From Paracoccaceae bacterium (GTDB lineage: Bacteria; Pseudomonadota; Alphaproteobacteria; Rhodobacterales; Rhodobacteraceae), in the NCBI GenBank assembly GCA_021648225.1, contig JAKITE010000091.1, positions 1 through 11,450 on the forward strand: a stretch of 11,450 nt of DNA, given 5' to 3'. The position numbers and the translations under genes are program-made. The notes beneath the pieces are model-generated. The model saw nothing but the letters and a program-made list of their open reading frames with translations. It had not been told where the DNA came from and did not search any database. Below, piece after piece: positions 1 to 8,715 of the stretch; position 1 is the stretch's first letter, and the number at the start of each line of letters is the position of its first letter.

Positions 1-1058
1 CAACAGGGGTGGAGGGCGCCATTACCGCGCCGCTGGCCCATACCACGCCCGAACCGATTGCCTTGCATCAATTATTGCAGGAATTTGCCGCGAAGGGGAT
101 TACCCATGCGGCGATGGAGGCTTCTTCGCACGGGTTGGAGCAGCGGCGGCTGGACGGGGTTGATCTTTGCGCGGCGGCATTTACCAATATCACCCGGGAC
201 CATATGGATTACCACGAAAGCTTTGGTGATTATTTCGCGGCCAAAGCCGGGCTGTTTGACAGGGTTCTGGCCGAGGGCAAAACCGCCGTGATCAATTTGG
301 ATGATCCGTTTGGCGACACGGTGCGCCTGATTGCCCAAGGCCGCAAACAAACCGTGATATCCGTTGGCGGCGCAAAGGGCTGCGATTTGCAAATTCTGAA
401 CACGCGTTTTGATGATAACGGGCAGGAATTGCGGTTTTCATGGCAAGGCCAGGTTTTTTCAACGCGACTTGATCTTATCGGCGGGTTTCAGGCCTCGAAT
501 GCCTTGATGGCAGCGGGGCTGGCCATTGCCAGCGGCGCAAAGCCGGAGGCGGTTTTTGATGTGCTGCACAAGCTGCAAACCGTCAGAGGCCGGATGCAAC
601 TGGCAGCAATCCGCAGCAATGGCGCAAAGATATTTGTTGATTATTCCCACACACCGGATTCCCTGAAAACCGCCTTAACCGCGCTGCGCCCCCATGTGAT
701 GGGGCGGTTGATTGTGGTGTTTGGCGCTGGCGGAGACCGCGACAAAGGCAAGCGACCCTTGATGGGCAAAGCAGCATCCGAATTTGCCGATCTGGTTTTT
801 GTAACCGATGATAATCCGCGCTCGGAAAGCCCTGCCACCATCCGCGCCGAGGTCATGGCCGGTTGCCCCGATGCGAATGAGGTCGGCGATCGTGCCGAGG
901 CGATATTGCGCGGTGTCGATACATTGCAACCGGGCGACACATTGCTGATTGCCGGCAAGGGCCATGAAACCGGCCAAGCGGTTGGCGAAGACATTTTGCC
1001 TTTTGACGATGCTGAACAGGCCAGCATTTCGGTTCAGGCATTGGAAGCCAGCCTATGA
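1..1058 (+). CDS. murE: UDP-MurNAc-L-Ala-D-Glu--meso-diaminopimelate ligase MurE (5' end cut off by window)
   Basis: ATP-dependent cytoplasmic ligase that adds the third peptide residue, meso-diaminopimelate, to UDP-MurNAc-L-Ala-D-Glu. The reading frame is open from base 3 with no true start in the window. The N-terminal domain and the ATP-binding P-loop are missing, roughly 140 residues by comparison with the usual ~490. Visible landmarks in order are: AMEASSHGLEQ; FTNITRDHMDYH; the YFAAK segment (231-245) with the lysine that is carbamylated in Mur ligases; VDYSHTPDSLK; GGDRDKGKRP; the DNPR tetrapeptide (810-821), which selects meso-DAP over lysine; and GKGHE near the end. The stop overlaps the murF start as ATGA (1055-1058), which implies translational coupling. 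A GTG at 9 is only an internal valine codon. The identification is secure; the gene is partial only because of the window edge. Confidence 0.97.
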   Translation, partial: TGVEGAITAPLAHTTPEPIALHQLLQEFAAKGITHAAMEASSHGLEQRRLDGVDLCAAAFTNITRDHMDYHESFGDYFAAKAGLFDRVLAEGKTAVINLDDPFGDTVRLIAQGRKQTVISVGGAKGCDLQILNTRFDDNGQELRFSWQGQVFSTRLDLIGGFQASNALMAAGLAIASGAKPEAVFDVLHKLQTVRGRMQLAAIRSNGAKIFVDYSHTPDSLKTALTALRPHVMGRLIVVFGAGGDRDKGKRPLMGKAASEFADLVFVTDDNPRSESPATIRAEVMAGCPDANEVGDRAEAILRGVDTLQPGDTLLIAGKGHETGQAVGEDILPFDDAEQASISVQALEASL

Positions 1059-2455
1059 GCCTCTGGACCAGAGACGATGCTGTGGCAGCCACGGGTGGTG
1101 TGTGCGTAAAAGATTGGCAGGCTGATGGTGTGTCGATTGATACGCGGAGCTTGCAAAAGGGCGACATTTATGTGGCGCTAAGTGCTTTGCTCGATGGTCA
1201 TGATTTTATTCAGGCCGCGTTTGACAAAGGTGCTGCTGCGGCATTGGTTTCAAAAATCCCCGAGGGGCTGGAAGACTTGCCGCTTTTGCTGGTTCCCGAT
1301 GTTCTGGAGGGTTTGGTGGCGCTTGGTATTGCCGCTCGCGCCCGTTGTGACGCCAAGGTTGTCGCCATTACCGGATCGGTCGGCAAAACCGGCAGCAAAG
1401 AAATGTTGCGTTGTGCTTTGACAGGGCAGGCCAGGCTGCATGTGGCCGAGAAAAGCTATAATAACCATGAGGGCGTGCCGCTGACCTTGGCGCGTATGCC
1501 TGCGGATACCGAAATTGCCATCCTTGAAATCGGCATGAATCATCCCGGTGAAATCGCGCCGCTGGCAAAAATGGCGCAGCCCCATGTGGCGATGATTACC
1601 ACCGTGGCGGCGGTGCATCTGGAGGCGTTTAGCTCGGTGCGTGATATTGCCCGTGAAAAGGCCGCGATTTTCGAGGGGCTGGAACCGGATGGCATTGCGG
1701 TGCTGAACGCTGACCTGCCGGATTTTGATATTTTGAAAGCCGCCGCTGGCAAAAATGTGGTGACCTTTGGCAAATCGGCTGATTTTTCGCTAAAAAATAT
1801 CGAGCAAACCCGTGGTGTGACCGTGGCACAAGCCGATCACAAGGGGCAAAATCTGGTATTTAAGCTGAACACATCGGGCGCGCATCTGGCAATGAATGGG
1901 CTGGCGGTGCTGGCCATTGTCGATGCGCTGGGCGCGGACCTTGCGCGCGCGATATTGGGCTTGATGGATTGGCACCCCCCTGAGGGACGTGGCGCGTCCT
2001 ATCGGGTTTTGCTGGGTCCGGCGGGTATGGATGGTGCGTTTGAGCTGGTCAATGAAAGCTATAATGCCAATCCGGCCTCGGTAAATGCTGCATTGACGGT
2101 TTTGGCTGCTGCCAAAGGCAGAAAAGTTGCGATTTTGGGGGATATGCTGGAACTGGGTGATACCGGTATTGAGTTGCACAAAGATATTGCGAGGCAGGAA
2201 AGTGTTAAAAAAATTGATATTTTTCATTGCGTTGGCCCCTGTATGGCCGAACTTTACGGGCTGTTGCCACCTGAAAAACGTGGGTTGAAGACCAATGATT
2301 CCACCGAAATGCTGGCGCTTATTGCGCGTCAGATTAAATCCGGTGATGTGGTTATGGTCAAGGGATCTTTGGGCACAAAAATGGCGATACTGGTTGACGC
2401 GCTCAAGAATTTGGGCGAAGCCACTTCATTAGTGCAAACCACGGGAAAGTCGTAA
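1055..2455 (+). CDS. murF: UDP-MurNAc-tripeptide--D-Ala-D-Ala ligase MurF
   Basis: Cytoplasmic ATP-dependent ligase that adds the D-Ala-D-Ala dipeptide, completing UDP-MurNAc-pentapeptide. The protein is 466 residues, normal for the family. The N-terminal substrate domain carries the SIDTRSLQKGDIYVAL motif (about residues 28-43). The ATP-binding P-loop is GSVGKT (residues 107-112), followed by NNHEGVPLTLA and the EIGMNHPGEI motif. The C-terminal domain has NESYNANPASV, LGDMLELG and KGSLGTKMA. The ATG at 1055 overlaps the murE stop (ATGA), and GGAAG at 1043-1047 is a plausible ribosome binding site. The stop codon shares one base with the mraY start (TAATG, 2453-2457). It sits between the ligase for the preceding step and the enzyme that uses its product. 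Nothing is abnormal. Confidence 0.97.
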   Translation: MSLWTRDDAVAATGGVCVKDWQADGVSIDTRSLQKGDIYVALSALLDGHDFIQAAFDKGAAAALVSKIPEGLEDLPLLLVPDVLEGLVALGIAARARCDAKVVAITGSVGKTGSKEMLRCALTGQARLHVAEKSYNNHEGVPLTLARMPADTEIAILEIGMNHPGEIAPLAKMAQPHVAMITTVAAVHLEAFSSVRDIAREKAAIFEGLEPDGIAVLNADLPDFDILKAAAGKNVVTFGKSADFSLKNIEQTRGVTVAQADHKGQNLVFKLNTSGAHLAMNGLAVLAIVDALGADLARAILGLMDWHPPEGRGASYRVLLGPAGMDGAFELVNESYNANPASVNAALTVLAAAKGRKVAILGDMLELGDTGIELHKDIARQESVKKIDIFHCVGPCMAELYGLLPPEKRGLKTNDSTEMLALIARQIKSGDVVMVKGSLGTKMAILVDALKNLGEATSLVQTTGKS

Positions 2456-3540
2456 TGCTTTACTATTTATCAGAGCTGTCAGGCCATGGCGATTTTTTCA
2501 ACCTGTTCCGGTATATCACCTTTCGTTCTGGCGGCGCATTTTTCACGGCTTTGATATTCGGGTTTTTATTTGGCCAGCCGCTGATCAACCTGTTGCGCGC
2601 CAAACAAGGCAAAGGCCAGCCGATCCGCGAGGATGGGCCGCAAAGCCACATTCTGGCCAAAGCAGGCACACCAACCATGGGTGGCGTTTTGATTTTGGGG
2701 GCGATACTGGTTTCTACGCTGTTATGGGCCCGCATTGATAACGGCTATGTATGGATGGTGCTTTTTGTTACCTATAGTTTTGGCGCCATCGGGTTCTGGG
2801 ATGATTTTCTAAAGGTCAAACAGCAAAACACCAAAGGTGTTTCAGGGAAAATTCGGCTCGGGCTTGGCTTTGTCATTGCGGCTATTGCCGGTCTCTGGGT
2901 GATGTGGTTGCAAGATGACAGCCTGTCGGGTTACCTTGCTTTTCCGATATTCAAAGATGCTTTGCTGTATCTGGGTATTCTCTTTGTGCCATTTGTGATG
3001 ATTGTGATCGTTGGCTCGGCCAATGCGGTGAATTTAACCGATGGGCTGGATGGTTTGGCGATTATGCCGGTGATGATCGCGGCGGGGTCTTTTGGCATTA
3101 TTGCCTATCTGGTGGGGCGCACGGATTTTACCGAATATCTGGAGCTGCATTACGTTGCCGGCACCGGAGAGCTAACCATATTTGTAGCAGCCCTGATGGG
3201 CGGCGGGCTTGGGTTTTTGTGGTATAATGCACCGCCTGCTGCGGTGTTTATGGGCGATACCGGATCATTGGCGCTGGGCGGCGCATTGGGGGCCATTGCG
3301 GTTGCCACCAAACACGAAATTGTGCTGGCCATCATTGGCGGCTTGTTTGTGGTTGAATTGCTTAGCGTGGTTATTCAGGTGCTGTATTTCAAAAAAACCG
3401 GCAAGCGGGTGTTTTTGATGGCGCCTATTCACCATCATTTCGAAAAACGCGGTTGGGGGGAATCCCAGATCGTGATCCGGTTCTGGATTATTTCCATTAT
3501 TCTGGCGCTGGTCGGGCTGGCGACGTTGAAACTTCGATGA
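2455..3540 (+). CDS. mraY: phospho-MurNAc-pentapeptide transferase MraY
   Basis: Polytopic inner-membrane enzyme that transfers phospho-MurNAc-pentapeptide from UDP to undecaprenyl phosphate, giving lipid I, the first membrane step of peptidoglycan synthesis. At 361 residues it has the family's usual length, with about ten hydrophobic segments. The Mg-binding and catalytic motifs are all present: the Asp pair D116-D117 in DDFLKVKQQN, the NLTDGLDG loop (residues 193-200), FMGDTGSLALGG, and the triple-histidine segment APIHHHFEKRGW (H326-H328). The start overlaps the murF stop by one base and the end overlaps murD as ATGA (3537-3540), so translation is coupled on both sides. No odd features. 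Confidence 0.98.
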   Translation: MLYYLSELSGHGDFFNLFRYITFRSGGAFFTALIFGFLFGQPLINLLRAKQGKGQPIREDGPQSHILAKAGTPTMGGVLILGAILVSTLLWARIDNGYVWMVLFVTYSFGAIGFWDDFLKVKQQNTKGVSGKIRLGLGFVIAAIAGLWVMWLQDDSLSGYLAFPIFKDALLYLGILFVPFVMIVIVGSANAVNLTDGLDGLAIMPVMIAAGSFGIIAYLVGRTDFTEYLELHYVAGTGELTIFVAALMGGGLGFLWYNAPPAAVFMGDTGSLALGGALGAIAVATKHEIVLAIIGGLFVVELLSVVIQVLYFKKTGKRVFLMAPIHHHFEKRGWGESQIVIRFWIISIILALVGLATLKLR

Positions 3541-4913
3541 TCCCTGTAACCGGATATAAAGGCCAGCGCGTTGGCGTGTTGGGGTTGGGGCGTTCGGGGC
3601 TTGCCACCGCACAAGCCTTAAGCGCCGGTGGTGCGATTCCGGTTTGTTGGGATGACAATGAAGCCGCACGGGATAACGCGACCGAATTTGAAATCGCCGA
3701 CCTGTCGCGTGACAAAAACTGGGAGGGCATCACCACGCTTATTGTATCCCCCGGTATTCCGCATCTGTTTCCGGCGCCGCATCCGGCGGTTAAAATCGCA
3801 TGGGAAAGGGGCGTGGTTGTTGACAATGACATCAGCCTGTTCTTTCAATCTTTTGCCCAGCCGGAATGGTCGATGTTTGACCATGAGCCCAAAATTGTCT
3901 GCATTACCGGTTCAAACGGTAAATCAACTACTGCGGCCCTGATTGCCCATATTTTGCAATCAGCCAACCGGCCCGTGCAACTGGGTGGCAATTTTGGCAC
4001 CGGCGCGCTTAGCTTAGATCCGATGATCGATAACGAAGTGGTTATTCTGGAACTGTCATCTTATCAGCTGGAACTGGCGCGGATTTTATCGCCGGATATT
4101 GCGGTTTTTCTGAACCTGTCGCCCGACCATCTGGACCGGCACGCTGGTCTGGGCGGATATTTTGCGGCCAAGGCGCGGCTGTTTACCACCACCGCACCGG
4201 ACAGGGCGATCCTTGGCATGGACCAGCCCGAGGGCTGTTATCTGGAAAACCGGATGTTGCAATCGGGAACACCGGTTATTCAGATTGCCAATCGTAAATT
4301 GCCCGGCGATGGCTGGCAGGTCTATAGCCGCAAGGGTTTTCTGGCCGAGCGGCGTAAGGGGCGTCAGCTAGCCTCGATTGATTTACGCGAAATGTCAGGC
4401 CTGCCGGGCAGCCATAACCGCCAAAATGCCTGTGCGGCTTATGCGGTGTGCCGCAGCCTCGGGCTGGCGCCAAAGGTAATTGAAACCGGTTTGCAAAGCT
4501 ATGCCGGCTTACGGCATCGCTGTCAGAAAGTGGCGGATATTGACGGGATTGCATTTGTGAATGATAGCAAGGCCACCAATGCGGATTCGGTCGGGAAATC
4601 CTTAAAAGCGTTTGAAAACATCCGCTGGATTGCCGGTGGTCAGAAAAAAGAAGGCGGCATTGCCGAATTGACACCTTTGTTTGGCCGGATCGCCAAAGCA
4701 TATCTGATCGGCGAGGCCGCAAAAGATTTTTCTGTTACGCTGGGCGAAACCCCGCATGAGATTTGTGAAACACTGGAAAATGCGGTTATTGCCGCAAAGC
4801 GCGACGCCCAAAAAGGCGATACAGTGCTGTTGGCACCGGCTTGTGCCAGTTTTGACCAGTTTGACAATTTTGAAGCGCGTGGCACCCTATTTGAAAAGAT
4901 GGTGCAGGAGTAA
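3537..4913 (+). CDS. murD: UDP-MurNAc-L-alanine--D-glutamate ligase MurD
   Basis: Cytoplasmic ATP-dependent ligase that adds D-glutamate to UDP-MurNAc-L-Ala. The protein is 458 residues from the ATG at 3537. It opens with the nucleotide-sugar-binding turn GVLGLGRSGLA, followed by the ATP loop GSNGKSTT (residues 125-132), LELSSYQLE, NLSPDHLDRH, YFAAKARLF (K212, the probable carbamylated lysine), GSHNRQNACAAY, GLRHRCQ, NDSKATNADSV, GGQKKEGG and the family signature SFDQFDNFEARG at the end. I chose ATG 3537 because it makes the usual ATGA overlap with mraY and puts the Gly-rich turn near the N-terminus. The same frame stays open upstream to 3453, but that would run 84 further bases into the conserved end of mraY. 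It is followed by the only clear intergenic gap of the cluster. Confidence 0.96.
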   Translation: MIPVTGYKGQRVGVLGLGRSGLATAQALSAGGAIPVCWDDNEAARDNATEFEIADLSRDKNWEGITTLIVSPGIPHLFPAPHPAVKIAWERGVVVDNDISLFFQSFAQPEWSMFDHEPKIVCITGSNGKSTTAALIAHILQSANRPVQLGGNFGTGALSLDPMIDNEVVILELSSYQLELARILSPDIAVFLNLSPDHLDRHAGLGGYFAAKARLFTTTAPDRAILGMDQPEGCYLENRMLQSGTPVIQIANRKLPGDGWQVYSRKGFLAERRKGRQLASIDLREMSGLPGSHNRQNACAAYAVCRSLGLAPKVIETGLQSYAGLRHRCQKVADIDGIAFVNDSKATNADSVGKSLKAFENIRWIAGGQKKEGGIAELTPLFGRIAKAYLIGEAAKDFSVTLGETPHEICETLENAVIAAKRDAQKGDTVLLAPACASFDQFDNFEARGTLFEKMVQE

Positions 4914-5072
4914 TAGGCCCTGCATCTGGGCAATGTTTGAGGGGAATTTCCCGTTGCCTATGTGAAAAGCTGGCTTTTGAATTTATGATTCGTTATAGTG
5001 GATAAATAACCGGAAGATCTGAAAACAGGCGCAATCCGGATGTGGCAGTAAACATGAGGATAAGCAGGCTCC
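4914..5072 (+). other. murD-ftsW intergenic region, the only gap in the cluster
   Basis: These 159 bases hold no open frame that looks coding. They are more AT-rich than the flanking genes around 4971-5010 and contain the possible promoter listed separately. An 11-base near-palindrome GGGAA-T-TTCCC lies at 4942-4952, too short and without a T-run to be an intrinsic terminator. The ftsW ribosome binding site is either AGGA (5057-5060) or GCAGG (5064-5068). As all other junctions overlap, this is the natural place for a secondary promoter or mRNA processing site. Confidence 0.6.
4977..5006 (+). promoter_or_regulatory. possible ftsW promoter with a GANTC site in the spacer
   Basis: TTGAAT (4977-4982) and GATAAA (5001-5006) are separated by 18 bases and match the sigma-70 -35 and -10 consensus at four of six positions each. 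An alternative -10 is TATAGT (4994-4999), but it has no good -35 at the right distance. GATTC (4987-4991), a CcrM-type GANTC methylation site, falls between the two boxes. In alphaproteobacteria, GcrA activates some cell-cycle promoters through methylated GANTC in or near the core promoter. The match is weak and rests on position in the cluster's only gap as much as on sequence. Confidence 0.25.
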
Positions 5073-6236
5073 ATGACAGAAATGGTATTTGGCGCGGTTG
5101 CGGTCAAATCCGCTGAACCGGCATTTTCACGCTGGTGGCGGACCGTAGATCGCTGGGTGTTGGCAGCGATTATAATTCTATTTGTAATAGGCCTGTTTCT
5201 GGGCATGGCGGCCTCGCCTCCCTTGGCGGCCAAGCACGGGTTCAGCACGTTTTATTTTGTTGGCAGGCAGGCGTTTTTTGGCCTTTTGGCGCTAGTGGTC
5301 ATGATATTTGTATCGATTCAGGAGCCACAGCGGGTAAAGCGTTGGGCGATTATCTGTTTTTTCCTCTCATTTGTTGCGTTGATTTTATTACCGGTTTTCG
5401 GGACAAATTTTGGCAAAGGCGCGATGCGCTGGTATTCGCTGGGGTTTGTGGCGGTGCAGCCGTCTGAATTTATCAAGCCGGTATTTGTGGTTTTCATTGC
5501 CTGGCTGATGTCAGCCAGCAATGATATCGCCGGGCCTCCGGGCAAGTCGCTGTCTTTTCTGGTGACGGTTATTGTGGTTCTTATTCTGGTATTACAGCCA
5601 GATTTCGGGCAGGCGGTTTTAATTCTGTTTAGCTGGGCCTTGATGTTTTTTATCGCAGGCGCACCCAAAACCCTGATGATTGTTGTTGGCGCAATGACCA
5701 GTCTGGCAGGCATGGCCGCCTATAATTTTTCGCCGCATTTTGCCAGCCGCATTAACGGGTTTTTGTCCGGTGATATTGACCCGACCACCCAGATCGGCTT
5801 TGCCACTGAGGCCATTCAAGAGGGCGGGTTTTTCGGGGTTGGTATCGGGCAGGGCACCATCAAATGGTCGCTTCCCGATGCACATACCGATTTTATCATT
5901 GCCGTCGCTGCCGAAGAATTCGGTCTGGTGCTAACCCTGATCATTGTCGCGTTGTTTATGTTTATCACCATGCGTTCCCTGATGTTGTTGCGCCGCGAAC
6001 GCGACCCGTTCACGCGGCTGGCCGGTGTTGGGCTTGCGGTTTTGCTGGGCATGCAGGCTTTGATCAATCTTGGGGTTGCCGTGCGGCTGGTGCCTACCAA
6101 AGGCATGACCTTGCCGTTTATCAGCTATGGCGGTTCGTCTTTATTGGCGATAGGTGTTTTATTTGGCATGTTGCTGGCCTTTACGCGGCAACGACCCCAG
6201 AATGAAATGATGGATATTCTGGGGCGCGGCAAATAA
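5073..6236 (+). CDS. ftsW: septal peptidoglycan glycosyltransferase FtsW (SEDS family)
   Basis: Inner-membrane SEDS protein that polymerises lipid II into septal glycan strands with its partner transpeptidase FtsI. The protein has 387 residues and about ten membrane segments after a short cytoplasmic N-terminus (WWRTVDRWVL). Family motifs are GAMRWYSLG followed by QPSEFIKP; LQPDFGQAVL; GFFGVGIGQG; the large periplasmic-loop motif LPDAHTDFIIAVAAEE, whose Asp (D273) corresponds to the residue needed for polymerase activity in FtsW/RodA; and MTLPFISYGGSS near the C-terminus, which marks FtsW. It starts 159 bases after murD and may have its own promoter. The stop overlaps the murG start by one base (TAATG, 6234-6238). 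FtsW rather than RodA is chosen for the dcw location and the SYGGSS block. Confidence 0.96.
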   Translation: MTEMVFGAVAVKSAEPAFSRWWRTVDRWVLAAIIILFVIGLFLGMAASPPLAAKHGFSTFYFVGRQAFFGLLALVVMIFVSIQEPQRVKRWAIICFFLSFVALILLPVFGTNFGKGAMRWYSLGFVAVQPSEFIKPVFVVFIAWLMSASNDIAGPPGKSLSFLVTVIVVLILVLQPDFGQAVLILFSWALMFFIAGAPKTLMIVVGAMTSLAGMAAYNFSPHFASRINGFLSGDIDPTTQIGFATEAIQEGGFFGVGIGQGTIKWSLPDAHTDFIIAVAAEEFGLVLTLIIVALFMFITMRSLMLLRRERDPFTRLAGVGLAVLLGMQALINLGVAVRLVPTKGMTLPFISYGGSSLLAIGVLFGMLLAFTRQRPQNEMMDILGRGK

Positions 6237-7330
6237 TGGCGCCGCTGCTTGTCATTGCAGCAGGGGGCACGGGGGGGCATATGTTCCCCGCCCAGGCCTT
6301 GGCCGAGGCAATGCTGGCCAAAGGCTGGCGGGTCAAGCTTTCTACCGATGATCGCGGTGCGCGCTATTCTGGTGGGTTTCCTGATGCGGTCATGCGGGAA
6401 GTCGTGCGTTCGGCCACCACAACGCGCGGTGGCAAGCTGGCGAAATTACTGGTAATTCCAAAAATTGCGTCGGGTATTTTTGCGGCTTGGCGTTCGATGC
6501 GGCGCGATCGGCCCGCTGTGGTGGTTGGCTTTGGTGGTTATCCGGCCATTCCGGCGATGTCGGCTGCCTGGCTTTTGCGGTTGCCGCGTATGATCCACGA
6601 ACAAAACGGCGTTTTGGGTCGTGTGAATAATGTGTTTGTCAAACGGGTTGATCTGGTGGCCTGTTCGGTATGGCCCACAGCCCTGCCGGAGGGTGTGGAA
6701 AGCATTCATACCGGCAACCCTGTGCGGGGTTCTGTGTTGGCAAAAGCGGGGGCGAAATACAAACCGCCCGGTGATTTCCAGATGCAATTGTTGGTGATGG
6801 GTGGTTCGCAGGGTGCCAGTATATTGTCAAAAATTGTTCCTGCCGCATTGGCGCATTTGCCTGCTGCATTTTTGGCGCGCATAAATGTCTCCCATCAAGC
6901 GCGCGATGCAGATCATGACATGGCGGTGACTGCTTATCAAAATCTGGGGGTTGCCGCCACGGTCAAACCGTTTTTTGACGATGTGCCTGATCGTATGGAA
7001 ATGGCGCAACTGGTTGTCAGCCGTGCGGGGGCGTCCTCAATAGCCGATATTACCGTCATTGGCCGGCCTTCCATTCTGATCCCGCTGGCGATTGCGGTGC
7101 GCGATGAACAAACCGCCAATGCAGCAGGGCTGGCTGCGGCGGCTGGCGCGATAATTATTCAGGAACAGGACTTGACCGCCAAGGGGCTGGCGGCGCATAT
7201 CGGCGCTATTCTGTCTGACCCTGACAAAGCCAAATCCATGGCGGATGCGGCACTTTCACTTGGCAAACCCGACGCCACCCAAAAGCTATCGGCATTGGTT
7301 GAGGCATTATTTGAACGAGGCCCGAAATGA
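6236..7330 (+). CDS. murG: UDP-GlcNAc:lipid I N-acetylglucosaminyltransferase MurG
   Basis: Peripheral membrane glycosyltransferase (GT28) on the cytoplasmic face that adds GlcNAc to lipid I to form lipid II. At 364 residues it has the expected length. The N-terminal glycine loop is GGTGGHMFPA (residues 10-19). It is followed by VVGFGGYPAIPAMSAAW, the HEQNGVLGRVNN segment and HTGNPVR. The C-terminal UDP-GlcNAc domain has VMGGSQGASILS, SRAGASSIADI and a DEQTANA segment, as expected for nucleotide-sugar binding. It overlaps ftsW by one base and murC by four (ATGA, 7327-7330). Next to FtsW it supplies the substrate that FtsW polymerises. Nothing abnormal. Confidence 0.97.
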   Translation: MAPLLVIAAGGTGGHMFPAQALAEAMLAKGWRVKLSTDDRGARYSGGFPDAVMREVVRSATTTRGGKLAKLLVIPKIASGIFAAWRSMRRDRPAVVVGFGGYPAIPAMSAAWLLRLPRMIHEQNGVLGRVNNVFVKRVDLVACSVWPTALPEGVESIHTGNPVRGSVLAKAGAKYKPPGDFQMQLLVMGGSQGASILSKIVPAALAHLPAAFLARINVSHQARDADHDMAVTAYQNLGVAATVKPFFDDVPDRMEMAQLVVSRAGASSIADITVIGRPSILIPLAIAVRDEQTANAAGLAAAAGAIIIQEQDLTAKGLAAHIGAILSDPDKAKSMADAALSLGKPDATQKLSALVEALFERGPK

Positions 7331-8715
7331 ACAGCCAAACACGATTACCCCATGATATCGGCCCGATCCATTTTGTCGGCATTGGCGGCATTGGCATGTC
7401 GGGCATTGCCGAAGTATTGCTGAACCATGGCTATACGGTGCAAGGGTCTGACCTGAAATCAAGCAAAATCACCGACCGGCTGGCGGGCAAGGGCGCAAAG
7501 ATATTTGTGGGTCAAAAGCCTGAAAATCTGGAAGGCGCGGCGGTCATTGTGATTTCCAGCGCCATCAAACCCGGCAATGCCGAACTGGACGCGGCGCGGT
7601 TGCGCGGCTTGCCTGTTGTGCGCCGTGCTGAAATGCTGGCTGAATTGATGCGGTTGAAATCCAATGTGGCGGTGGCGGGAACCCATGGCAAAACCACCAC
7701 AACCTCGATGGTTGCGGCCTTGCTGGATGGCGGCGGCATGGACCCGACCGTAATTAATGGCGGTATTATCCATGCCTATGATTCAAACGCGCGCATGGGC
7801 ACTGGCGACTGGATGGTGGTGGAGGCGGATGAAAGCGACGGCACTTTTAATAAATTGCCCGCCACGATTGCCATTATCACCAATATCGACCCCGAACATA
7901 TGGATCATTACGGCAGCTTTGATGCCCTGCGCGAGGCGTTTTACACGTTTGTGTCCAACATCCCGTTTTACGGAGCTGCAATTTGCTGCATTGACCACCC
8001 CGAGGTGCAATCCTTGGTCGGGCGCATTACCGACCGCCGTGTGATCACCTATGGCTTTAGTCCGCAGGCGGATGTGCGCTGCGAAAACCTGCGCTATGAA
8101 AACGGCGCGGCGTTTTTTGATGTGGTTCTGGCAGATCGTCGCATTGATGGGCTGACCCTGCCAATGCCCGGTGATCATAATGTTTCTAACGCATTGGCGG
8201 CGATTGCCACGGCCTTGCATTTGGGCGTGAATGCCAGCGAAATTCGCGAAAGCCTCGAAGGGTTTTCCGGTGTTAACCGCAGGTTTACCCGTGTTGGGGT
8301 GATCAACGGCGTGACCATCATTGATGATTACGCCCATCATCCAGTTGAAATTGCAGCGGTGTTAAAAGCCGCGCGTCAGTCAATTTCGGGCAAGGTTATT
8401 GCCATCCATCAGCCGCACCGGTTCACTCGGCTTTATGATTTGTTTGAGGATTTCTGCGCGTGTTTCAATGATGCCGACCATGTGGCGATTGCGCCGGTTT
8501 TTACCGCTGGTGAGGACCATATCGAGGGCGCGGATCATATCGCCTTGGCGGCAGGGCTTTTGGGGCATGGCCACAAATCGGCGGTTGCGATCAAAGACGA
8601 AACAGGTATTCCGGCATTTGTGCAATCTCTTGCCAAACCGGGCGATATGGTGGTGTTTATGGGGGCGGGAACCATCACAGGCTGGGCGCATAACCTGCCA
8701 AAGGCCTTGGGGTGA
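7327..8715 (+). CDS. murC: UDP-N-acetylmuramate--L-alanine ligase MurC
   Basis: Cytoplasmic ATP-dependent ligase that adds L-alanine, the first stem-peptide residue, to UDP-MurNAc. The protein is 462 residues. The N-terminal Rossmann turn is HFVGIGGIGMSGIAEVL (from residue 15). The P-loop is GTHGKTTTT (residues 118-126). Further motifs are VEADESDGTF, TNIDPEHMDHY, PGDHNVSNALAA, GVNRRF, DDYAHHPVEI, HQPHRFTRLYDL and FMGAGTITGWA. GAGG at 7317-7320 lies six bases before the ATG. The stop overlaps the GTG start of the following small gene (GTGA, 8712-8715). MurC and MurB, which supplies its substrate, are separated here by two small membrane-protein genes. Confidence 0.98.
   Translation: MNSQTRLPHDIGPIHFVGIGGIGMSGIAEVLLNHGYTVQGSDLKSSKITDRLAGKGAKIFVGQKPENLEGAAVIVISSAIKPGNAELDAARLRGLPVVRRAEMLAELMRLKSNVAVAGTHGKTTTTSMVAALLDGGGMDPTVINGGIIHAYDSNARMGTGDWMVVEADESDGTFNKLPATIAIITNIDPEHMDHYGSFDALREAFYTFVSNIPFYGAAICCIDHPEVQSLVGRITDRRVITYGFSPQADVRCENLRYENGAAFFDVVLADRRIDGLTLPMPGDHNVSNALAAIATALHLGVNASEIRESLEGFSGVNRRFTRVGVINGVTIIDDYAHHPVEIAAVLKAARQSISGKVIAIHQPHRFTRLYDLFEDFCACFNDADHVAIAPVFTAGEDHIEGADHIALAAGLLGHGHKSAVAIKDETGIPAFVQSLAKPGDMVVFMGAGTITGWAHNLPKALG

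Noticed and set aside
231..257. 27-base near-repeat shared between murE (231-257) and murD (4158-4184), 23 of 27 identical
   Set aside because: Both encode the YFAAK-x-x-LF segment with the carbamylated lysine of homologous Mur ligases. The similarity is protein-driven, not a mobile repeat.
3453..3536. Longer murD reading frame starting at 3453
   Set aside because: It would overlap mraY by 88 bases, and the added residues do not resemble a MurD N-terminus. ATG 3537 makes the ATGA overlap typical of this cluster and places the Gly-rich turn near the start.
4942..4952. GGGAA-T-TTCCC palindrome after murD as a terminator
   Set aside because: The stem is only five base pairs and no T-run follows.
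7783..8340. Minus-strand open frame of 185 codons inside murC
   Set aside because: It lies fully opposite a well-conserved murC region, has no recognisable motifs, and is explained by the codon bias of murC. The other long antisense frames in the cluster were dropped for the same reason.
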